Origin: Mycolicibacterium wolinskyi
GTDB lineage: Bacteria; Actinomycetota; Actinomycetes; Mycobacteriales; Mycobacteriaceae
DNA: 64,000 nt
Direction: 5' to 3'
Assembly (NCBI RefSeq): GCF_002101965.1
Contig: NZ_LQQA01000032.1
Location: 1 to 64,000 of the forward strand
The notes beneath the pieces were generated by a model, which saw only the letters and a list, made by a program, of their open reading frames with translations, did not search any database and was not told where the DNA came from. The stretch's first letter is position 1; each line of letters starts with the position of its first letter. Both the position numbers and the translations under genes were made by a program. Shown here piece after piece: positions 58,524 to 64,000 of this stretch.

Positions 58524-59220
58524 AGCCGCACGCCGGAGTGGCCCCTGGCGCCGGTAGCTCGGCGAGCACGTCCACGCGTGCCGCGTCGAAGCTCAAATAT
58601 CCCCTGATCGGCAGCGCCTCGGACGGCGGGTCCGCGTAGCTCCAGGCCACATCGCTGATCACGGTGTCCCCGACGACCGCCGACCAATACGTCGCGGTGC
58701 CCTTGTAGTTGCAGTACGTCGTGGTGTCGGTTCGGTGTAGCAGGTCCGTGCGAACGAGCGCCGGATTGACGTACAGCCGAGGTTCCAGGGCGGTCTCGAA
58801 CAGGATGATCGTGTCGTCGGTGTCGACGAGGACGGCACCGGCCGCGCTCACCCGCAGGCCTCGCCTGGTCGGTCGGCAGTCGATGCGGTGGTAGGGGTTC
58901 GGGGGATAGTGCACGAGCTTGCGCCCCTCCTCGACCCACACTTCGACCGCGTCCCACGGCACCGATACGTAGCCGGGAGCCTCGGCGACCGGCTCGTTCG
59001 GCAGGTCGCCGACCTCCCCGCGCGGGAACGCGTAGCTCAACGGATGGCCCGCGCGGTGCACCAGGAGTGCATGTTCGGTGTCGAGCTTGACGACGTCGCC
59101 GGCAACGGCCTGGACGCGCCGCGGGTGTGGCTCGATATACACCACCGGTCCGGACACCGGAGGTACGGACCAACCGGCCGGTTGTGTACTGAACGGCCCG
59201 CGTCCCGCGACGAGACTCAT
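58513..59220 (-). CDS. DUF427 family protein (two domains)
   Basis: This 235-residue protein contains two DUF427 modules. The first contains VEVWVEEGRKLVHYPPNPYH; the second contains ALVRTDLLHRTDTTTYCNYKGTATYWSA (here LHRTDTTTYCNYKGTATYWS), the family's conserved region, and SDVAWSYADPPSEALPIRGY. The function of DUF427 is unknown. It ends with GATPACGCDR, a short cysteine pair. The ATG at 59220 is preceded by GGAGG. The element 59294-59319 lies 73 nt upstream, giving a longer leader than at the other four copies. Confidence 0.86.
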   Translation of the reverse strand: MSLVAGRGPFSTQPAGWSVPPVSGPVVYIEPHPRRVQAVAGDVVKLDTEHALLVHRAGHPLSYAFPRGEVGDLPNEPVAEAPGYVSVPWDAVEVWVEEGRKLVHYPPNPYHRIDCRPTRRGLRVSAAGAVLVDTDDTIILFETALEPRLYVNPALVRTDLLHRTDTTTYCNYKGTATYWSAVVGDTVISDVAWSYADPPSEALPIRGYLSFDAARVDVLAELPAPGATPACGCDR

Positions 59221-59293
59221 TGCGATACCTCCACTTTGACAGCCAGTCCCGGCGCGGGCACTTCTGCCTATGACACTCGGTAGGAATAGGAGC

Positions 59294-59319
59294 TTTACAG
59301 ATTCTCTCGCAAATGTCAC
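59294..59319 (-). promoter_or_regulatory. Shared TTTACA-N14-TGTCAC element (DUF427 promoter)
   Basis: TTTACA (59294-59299) and TGTCAC (59314-59319) lie 14 nt apart, preceded by AGC and followed by GCT, as in the copies at 40654 and 46524. It is the fifth copy and lies 9.6 kb from the nearest other one (49625), beyond the EspI-like gene. Confidence 0.72.
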
Positions 59320-59453
59320 GCTGTTGTGTGAGGCGGGCCATATCCGGGGAACGCGGCGGAATGACGGTGCCGGAAGTGCCGTATTCGTCGCCTCGATGGA
59401 CGGCCCGCGCGGGGACTTCGAAAACACGGCCCACTGAACCGGATTGGATGCAT

Positions 59454-60038
59454 ATGTCGCCACAGACCTCCACCTCCGAGCCCAGCCCTGTCGCGTTCGG
59501 ACGCAGGCAGGTGCACGGGAGCCCCCGCGTATTGCAGTACGAACTGAACGTCGCCGGATCCGGCGTGGGCGACCTGGTGTCCAGCGTCGGCGGCTGGCTG
59601 TTTGACCGGGCGATGGCAGGCTGGAACGTCCGCGTCGCGCTGACCGAGCCGGGCGAGGACGCCGCGCTGCGCATCCTCGGTGTGAAAACCGTTGAGGTGA
59701 AAGGTCTGTGGCAGTCGATGGCCGGCGGCCCCGAACATGTGGCGATGACGCTGATCGCGACCGATCGCTTCGATGCCGACGACGATGTCCGGCTGCGTGG
59801 GCTCACCGCGCTTCGGGCCGGCGCCAGTACGCTCGCGTTCTGGGGCGCCGGCGGTCCCGGGCAACTCGGCGGGCAGGTGCACCGTGCGCAGTACCGGCTG
59901 AGTGCGGCCGCCCGCGCGTTCAAGGCGCATGCCCTCACCGCGGCGGGACGTGCGGCTGAGCCGGTCGATCCGGTGGAGACGATCTTCCGCTGCGGCCATG
60001 CATCCCGCGTGATGGACACCGACCTGGTTCCATACTGA
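59454..60038 (+). CDS. Conserved hypothetical protein, upstream of TesB
   Basis: No family is recognised for this protein of about 194 residues. It has an N-terminal polar stretch, VLQYELNVAGSGVGDLVSSV, the segment GWLFDRAMAGWNVRVALTEP, and a C-terminal half rich in Ala/Gly ending in CGHASRVMDTDLVPY. No membrane helix is evident. The ATG at 59454 follows GGA by 5 nt; in-frame ATGs at 59448 and 59361 are possible. It lies divergent from DUF427 across the element 59294-59319 and shares a base with the thioesterase start at 60038, so it is part of the same presumed regulon. Confidence 0.55.
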   Translation: MSPQTSTSEPSPVAFGRRQVHGSPRVLQYELNVAGSGVGDLVSSVGGWLFDRAMAGWNVRVALTEPGEDAALRILGVKTVEVKGLWQSMAGGPEHVAMTLIATDRFDADDDVRLRGLTALRAGASTLAFWGAGGPGQLGGQVHRAQYRLSAAARAFKAHALTAAGRAAEPVDPVETIFRCGHASRVMDTDLVPY

Positions 60039-60904
60039 TGAGAGCGGTGGCGTCGGTCGCCGGGCTGCTCGAGGTGTTCGATGTCGCCCCGAGCGGACCT
60101 GATCGTTTCATCGGCACGACGGGTGCGATCGGGACCGACGGCAGGCATGTGGCCAAGGGCGCACAAGCTCTCGGTCAGGCGATCGTCGCCGCGGCAAAGC
60201 GGTTTCCCGACAAGGTCATTCGCTCGGCGCATGCGGTCTTCGCGCGGCCGATCGCGGTCGCATCCACGGTCGAGCTGTTCGTCGACGTCGTCCACGAAGG
60301 ACGTTCGACCGCCACGGCCGTCGTCGGGGTCAGCCAGGACTCCAAGCGCTGCGCGACCGTCACCGTGCTGGCCGATGTGCCGTCGCCGGACGTGATCTCA
60401 CACCAGGCCTTACGCCCTGATGTCGACACGCCGGACGACGCCCGCCCCGCCACGCAGGCGATGGCCGGCCACGATCTCCGCCTCGTCGACGTCGTCGATG
60501 TCAACAGCCCCGACGAGGTCGGGCCACCTGAGCTGTACGCCTGGCTGCACTACGACCCGATTCCGGATCGCGACGACCTCGCGAAGGCGTTGCTGGCGTA
60601 TTTCACCGGCCAGCTCGGGATCTCCACGACGATGCGTCCGCATCGTGGCATCGGGACCGCGCAGGCGCATGTGACGGTGTCGACGGCGTTGATGTCGACG
60701 TTCATCAGTTTCCACGAGCCCGTGCAGTGGGACGCGTGGTTGCTCTACGGCCACGAGAGCACCCAGGCAGGTGCGGGGATGTCCTTTGTGCGCGGACAGG
60801 TTCACACTGAGGACGGTGACCTGTTGGCCTCATTCGCCCAAGAAGGGCTCATCCGGCCGATGCGCTCAGCCGATGCGGCGTTCGACACCCCGGCGCGGCT
60901 CTAG
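60038..60904 (+). CDS. Acyl-CoA thioesterase II family protein (TesB-like)
   Basis: This 288-residue double-hotdog protein has FAVIRSAHAVFARPIAVAST-like RSAHAVFARPIAVAST, then HDLRLVDVVDVNSPDEVGPP, and WLHYDPIPDRDDLAKALLAY leading to MSTFISFHEPVQWDAWLLYG. The last segment and QVHTEDGDLLASFAQEGLIR are the TesB hallmarks. It cleaves acyl-CoA to acid and CoA. Its ATG shares a base with the preceding stop (TGATG at 60036-60040). It is the second thioesterase in the region. Confidence 0.88.
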   Translation: MRAVASVAGLLEVFDVAPSGPDRFIGTTGAIGTDGRHVAKGAQALGQAIVAAAKRFPDKVIRSAHAVFARPIAVASTVELFVDVVHEGRSTATAVVGVSQDSKRCATVTVLADVPSPDVISHQALRPDVDTPDDARPATQAMAGHDLRLVDVVDVNSPDEVGPPELYAWLHYDPIPDRDDLAKALLAYFTGQLGISTTMRPHRGIGTAQAHVTVSTALMSTFISFHEPVQWDAWLLYGHESTQAGAGMSFVRGQVHTEDGDLLASFAQEGLIRPMRSADAAFDTPARL

Positions 60905-60914
60905 GTGAGAGCGG

Positions 60915-61169
60915 TTACCGGATCCAGCCGCGGCGGCGCAGCCACCAGTCCCGCGCGACCGCGAACACGATGATCGCGGCGAAGCCGATGAGGAACCAGT
61001 CCTCGACATGGCCGACATGGTTGCCGTGCATCATGATCAGCAGGAAGGCCGCAGAAAGCAGGCCGCCGATGTGGATGACCTTGATGTTCTCCTTGGACCA
61101 GCCCCACTCCGCGGATGGCACGTCCTCGACGTCAACGCCGTTGGTTCGATCCACTTCGGTGCTGGCCAC
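60915..61169 (-). CDS. DUF2631 membrane protein, Rv2876-like
   Basis: This 84-residue actinobacterial protein has two predicted membrane helices, HIGGLLSAAFLLIMMHG and WFLIGFAAIIVFAVARDWWL, after a short acidic N-terminus (AEWGWSKENIKVIHIGG). Length and pattern fit DUF2631. The GTG at 61169 is chosen because GAGGAG lies 6 nt upstream; the longer frame from 61223 has no ribosome site. Position matches the M. tuberculosis order in which Rv2876 lies several genes beyond the amiC-pyrH-rlmN block. Function is unknown. Confidence 0.8.
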   Translation of the reverse strand: MASTEVDRTNGVDVEDVPSAEWGWSKENIKVIHIGGLLSAAFLLIMMHGNHVGHVEDWFLIGFAAIIVFAVARDWWLRRRGWIR

Positions 61170-61254
61170 GGATTGCTCCTCGGTTTCAGGCTGGCTGTCT
61201 GCCCACATTCTGACATACGACACTGTGTCGTATGCCGCCCGTCCGGGCGCATCG

Positions 61255-62607
61255 TCACACCGGGCCGGTCCGGTCTCGGCTCAGCGCACGGTAGCGCCGC
61301 AGCGCCTCGAGCCGTTCCTGGCTGTGGTCGACGATCGGCTGCGGGTATTGCGCGGGTCGCGAACCGTCCAGTTTGTGCACGTCGTCGACGTGCGCGAGCT
61401 CGGGAACCCAACGCCGGATGTAGGCGCCGTCGGGATCGAACTTCGCGCCCTGCAGCGTCGGGTTGAACACCCGGAAGTAGGGCGCGGCGTCCGTGCCGCA
61501 ACCGGCCGCCCACTGCCAGCCGTGCTGGTTGTTGGCCATGTCGCCGTCGATGAGTTGGTCGAGGAACCAGCGGGCGCCCCACTGCCAGGGCAGGTGCAGA
61601 TCCTTGACGAGAAACGACGCCACGATCATCCGAACGCGGTTGTGCATGAATCCTGTCTGCGCGAGCTGACGCATGCCCGCGTCGACGATCGGGAACCCGG
61701 TCATGCCCGCCTTCCAGGCCTCGAACGCCTCCTTCGCGTCGTCGCCGTCATCGGTTTCGATGGCGTCGAAGTCGCGGTTCCAGTTCCACCACGCGCTGTC
61801 GGGCCAGTGGTGCAGAACCGCGGCGTAGAAATCGCGGAACGCGAGCTCGCGCAGATACGCGTCGGCACCGGTGCGGCGGCCGTCCAGGTCGGCCGCCATG
61901 GTCCGCGGGTGGATCGCACCGAATTTCAGGTGTGCCGACATCCGGCTCGTGGCGTCGAGATCGGGCCGGTTGCGGTCGGTGGCGTAGCCGGCCAGATCGT
62001 CGCGGACGAACGCGACCCATTGCGCACGGGCCGCGCTCTCGCCCGGTGCCACCTCCAAAACTCCTGTTGCCCTGGGTATTTCCGTTCCGTGCGGCACCGC
62101 GGCGGGGTCCATCCAGCGAGCCGAGTCGGGTCCGGACTTCGCGGGCGGACGCCACCCGTGCCGACGCCAGGCATGGAAGAACGGTGTGAAGACCTGATAG
62201 GGCGTGCCGTCCGGCTTGGTGATCCGGCCGGGCGACACCAGGTAGGGCGATCCGGTCGCGCACAGCGGCACGTCTCCCAGCGCTGCGCGCACGGCGTCGT
62301 CGCGGCGGCGGCCGAACGGCGAAAAGTCTTGCGACACATGGACAGAAGCCGCGCCGATGGCGTGCGCCAGCGCCGGTATCCGTTTCTCGGGCCTGCCGCG
62401 GGTCACCAGCAGGCGTCCGCCCAGGCTGTCGCTGAGCTCGTGCAAGGCGGCGTGGAGATACTGCAGGCGGCGGGCACCCGACGACGCGGTGAGCCGCGGA
62501 TCCAGTACGTAACAGCCGAGCACGTCGCCGTCGTGTTGCGCGGCGTCCAGCAGGGCGGGGTGATCATGGCACCGCAGATCCCGCCGGAACCACAACAGCG
62601 TGGGCAT
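61255..62607 (-). CDS. phr: Deoxyribodipyrimidine photolyase
   Basis: This 450-residue flavoprotein has the photolyase N-domain MPTLLWFRRDLRCHDHPALL and FAD-domain motifs TSRMSAHLKFGAIHPRTM, AYLRELAFRDFYAAVLHHWP, and GFPIVDAGMRQLAQTGFMHNR, with HLPWQWGARWFLDQLIDGDM and NNQHGWQWAAGCGTDAAPYF. The last is the conserved flavin-site block of class I CPD photolyases. It repairs UV-induced pyrimidine dimers in blue light. The ATG at 62607 is used; ATG 62616 is an alternative. It is divergent from the flavin-dependent oxidoreductase at 62657. Confidence 0.94.
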   Translation of the reverse strand: MPTLLWFRRDLRCHDHPALLDAAQHDGDVLGCYVLDPRLTASSGARRLQYLHAALHELSDSLGGRLLVTRGRPEKRIPALAHAIGAASVHVSQDFSPFGRRRDDAVRAALGDVPLCATGSPYLVSPGRITKPDGTPYQVFTPFFHAWRRHGWRPPAKSGPDSARWMDPAAVPHGTEIPRATGVLEVAPGESAARAQWVAFVRDDLAGYATDRNRPDLDATSRMSAHLKFGAIHPRTMAADLDGRRTGADAYLRELAFRDFYAAVLHHWPDSAWWNWNRDFDAIETDDGDDAKEAFEAWKAGMTGFPIVDAGMRQLAQTGFMHNRVRMIVASFLVKDLHLPWQWGARWFLDQLIDGDMANNQHGWQWAAGCGTDAAPYFRVFNPTLQGAKFDPDGAYIRRWVPELAHVDDVHKLDGSRPAQYPQPIVDHSQERLEALRRYRALSRDRTGPV

Positions 62608-62656
62608 GACTCCCATGCTGCCCGATCGCGGCAGTTTAACCGAGGAAGGGCGATAG

Positions 62657-63523
62657 ATGCAGTTCTGGAGCGGTACGGCGTTCATGGACACCAGGGATGC
62701 GCTCGTGGTGGCGCCGCTGCTCGACGAGGCCGGCTTCGACGGGATCGTGTGCTCCGATCACATGATCTACCCGCGTGAGCTGTCCTCGCCGTATCCGGAT
62801 TCGGACACCGGCAAGCCGGGCTGGGCGCCGGAGACCGCGTGGCCGGATTCGTGGGTGTTGATCGGCGCCATGGCCGCGGTGACGGAGCGACTGCGGTTCT
62901 CCAATGCCGTGTACGTCGCGCCGGCCCGCCCGCTGCTGGAAGTCGCCAAACAGGTCGCAACGGCCGCGGTGGTGTCGAACGGACGCGTGTCACTCGGGGT
63001 CGGAGTCGGTTGGATGCGCGAGGAGTTCGAGCTGATGGGCCAGGATTTCGACACGCGCGGCAAGCGGCTCGACGAGATGATTCCGGCGCTTCGCGAGCTG
63101 TGGCGCGGTGGCTGGGTCTCCTATACGGGGCAGTACTACCAGGTGCCAGAGATGATGATCGAACCTCACCCGGCTGCGCCGGTGCCCATCCTGTGCGGTG
63201 GTGAATCCGAAGCCGCGCTGCGACGCGCGGCCCGGTTGTGCGACGGCTGGGTCGGCTACGCCTACCCGCTCGATCGGGCCACCCGGTACGCCGAACGGCT
63301 CACGACGCTGCGCCGGGAGTACGGGCGAGAAAACGAGCCGTTCGAAATCCTGCTGGCACTGCTGGACCCGCCGTCGCCGGACCTGTACAAGCGGGCCGAG
63401 GACCTCGGCATCACGGCCGTGATGTGTGCGCCGTGGGTCGGCCAGTCCGACGGGACACCCGCTCGGTTTCGGGAGTCCATCGCGCGGTTCGCGGAAACAA
63501 TCATCGCTGCGGTGCGTCGTTGA
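62657..63523 (+). CDS. LLM class flavin-dependent oxidoreductase
   Basis: This 288-residue luciferase-like protein has LLDEAGFDGIVCSDHMIYP, LRFSNAVYVAPARPLLEVAK, GRVSLGVGVGWMREEFELMG and RGKRLDEMIPALRELWRGGW. This is the F420-type pattern also seen at 14100, but the two are not close. The substrate is unknown. It follows the photolyase divergently with about 50 nt between starts. Its stop lies within the first copy of the TGACATCA repeats of the downstream gene. Confidence 0.87.
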   Translation: MQFWSGTAFMDTRDALVVAPLLDEAGFDGIVCSDHMIYPRELSSPYPDSDTGKPGWAPETAWPDSWVLIGAMAAVTERLRFSNAVYVAPARPLLEVAKQVATAAVVSNGRVSLGVGVGWMREEFELMGQDFDTRGKRLDEMIPALRELWRGGWVSYTGQYYQVPEMMIEPHPAAPVPILCGGESEAALRRAARLCDGWVGYAYPLDRATRYAERLTTLRREYGRENEPFEILLALLDPPSPDLYKRAEDLGITAVMCAPWVGQSDGTPARFRESIARFAETIIAAVRR

Positions 63524-63573
63524 CATCACTACATCCTTGATATGACATCAAAATGATGTCACCATGACGTCAT
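63521..63573 (+). promoter_or_regulatory. TGACATCA/TGATGTCA operators before the RHH gene
   Basis: Three sites lie within 53 nt: TGACATCA (63521-63528), the perfect inverted repeat TGACATCA-AAA-TGATGTCA (63543-63561), and the 10-bp palindrome ATGACGTCAT (63564-63573), which reaches the start codon. TTGACA (63520-63525) overlaps the first. This arrangement is typical of autoregulation by ribbon-helix-helix proteins such as the product of the next gene. Confidence 0.75.
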
Positions 63574-64000
63574 GGATTTGCAACCCTATGTCGAAGCCGT
63601 CCGGCATGAACTTGCCGTCGCCGCGGCCGCCGGCGGCGCCGACGCCGAGGCGCTCGCGCAACGCCTGACCGCACCGCTGGAGTCGGCCCTGCGGCTGGCA
63701 CTGCTCGAGGCCCTGTCGGAGGCCGCCGAGCAGATCACGCGCGAACTGGCACCCGGCTCGGTCGAGGTGCGACTGCGGGGTCGTGACCCCGAGTTCACGG
63801 TCGAAAACGCTCCGCCGGAGGCGACCACATTGAGGGCGCCCGAAATGGACGACGACGGTGGTGGCACCTGGCGCGTGACATTGCGGTTGCCCGAGAGTCT
63901 GCGGACCAACGTCGATGCGGCGGCCCGCCGCGACGGTGTCTCGGTGAACGCGTGGCTGGTGCGTGCGGTCGGCAGTGCGCTGCGTGGCCCGCTCCAGCCG
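63572..64000 (+). CDS. Ribbon-helix-helix (HicB/Arc-type) protein, partial
   Basis: The first 143 codons are present and the gene runs off the window. The N-terminal 75 residues are acidic and helical (DLQPYVEAVRHELAVAAAAG). Residues 105-135 look like an RHH DNA-binding domain: TWRVTLRLPESLRTNVDAAA followed by RRDGVSVNAWLVRAV. The order, with the RHH near the end of the visible part, differs from simple antitoxins, where it is N-terminal. The perfect operators upstream suggest autoregulation. Whether a toxin gene follows cannot be seen. Confidence 0.7.
   Translation, partial: MDLQPYVEAVRHELAVAAAAGGADAEALAQRLTAPLESALRLALLEALSEAAEQITRELAPGSVEVRLRGRDPEFTVENAPPEATTLRAPEMDDDGGGTWRVTLRLPESLRTNVDAAARRDGVSVNAWLVRAVGSALRGPLQP

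Noticed and set aside
1..64000. CRISPR arrays, tRNA or rRNA genes, insertion sequences, att sites
   Set aside because: No regularly spaced repeats, no tRNA-like cloverleaf with CCA or TTC-arm signals, and no transposase or integrase motifs were seen.

Overview
The window is high-GC DNA from a fast-growing mycobacterium (Mycolicibacterium, probably close to M. smegmatis). The evidence is an esxG/esxH-type pair behind a PPE tail, actinobacterial-style rpsB-tsf, pyrH-frr-cdsA-rlmN and amiC, a Rv2887-like MarR gene, a DUF2631 membrane protein, and many mycobacterial oxidoreductases. Species assignment is inference; no database was searched. No rRNA, tRNA, CRISPR array, transposase or integrase was seen.

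0-0.9 kb: end of a PPE gene and an esxG/esxH paralogue pair. 0.95-12.1 kb: a sugar or polyol locus, with an ABC importer (ATPase, permease, lipoprotein binding protein), an epimerase-like protein, two regulators (one an IclR-type helix-turn-helix joined to a sugar-binding domain), DhaK and DhaL, a VOC protein, a class I aldolase and a zinc alcohol dehydrogenase. A near-identical 14-bp palindrome lies in front of both ends of the transport system. 12.3-14.1 kb: rpsB-tsf with a strong terminator. 14.1-19.0 kb: a luciferase-like oxidoreductase, amiC and a three-gene MacB-like ABC exporter. 19.0-24.9 kb: an amine module (APC permease, copper amine oxidase, DUF1190 protein, glutathionylspermidine-synthase-like ligase, DUF350 membrane protein). 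25-33 kb: a second catabolic locus on the minus strand (DeoR regulator, dehydrogenase, class I aldolase, FGGY kinase, D-2-hydroxyacid dehydrogenase, glycerate kinase) divergent from an MFS transporter. 33-34.2 kb: a MarR repressor divergent from a small-molecule methyltransferase, with a perfect operator between them. 34.3-37.7 kb: pyrH-frr-cdsA-rlmN, followed by a DUF4365 nuclease-like protein fused to membrane segments.

38.7-60.9 kb: the most unusual region. Two P450s, a Baeyer-Villiger-type monooxygenase with an esterase, an SMP-30 lactonase-like protein, ALDH, SDR, MDR and HpcH aldolase enzymes, a CaiB-type CoA-transferase, two thioesterases, a GH3 beta-glucosidase, an APH-like kinase and two closely paralogous TetR regulators are arranged around divergent promoters. 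Five promoters carry the same element, TTTACA-N14-TGTMAM, with identical spacing and orientation, so these units look like one undescribed regulon for oxidising a cyclic, perhaps glycosylated, compound. An EspI/MinD-like ESX-associated ATPase sits inside the region. 60.9-64 kb: DUF2631 protein, photolyase, another luciferase-like oxidoreductase, and a truncated ribbon-helix-helix gene behind tandem palindromes.

Most operons are tightly packed, with 4-nt start/stop overlaps (ATGA, GTGA, TTGA). No gene-free stretch exceeds 300 bases.
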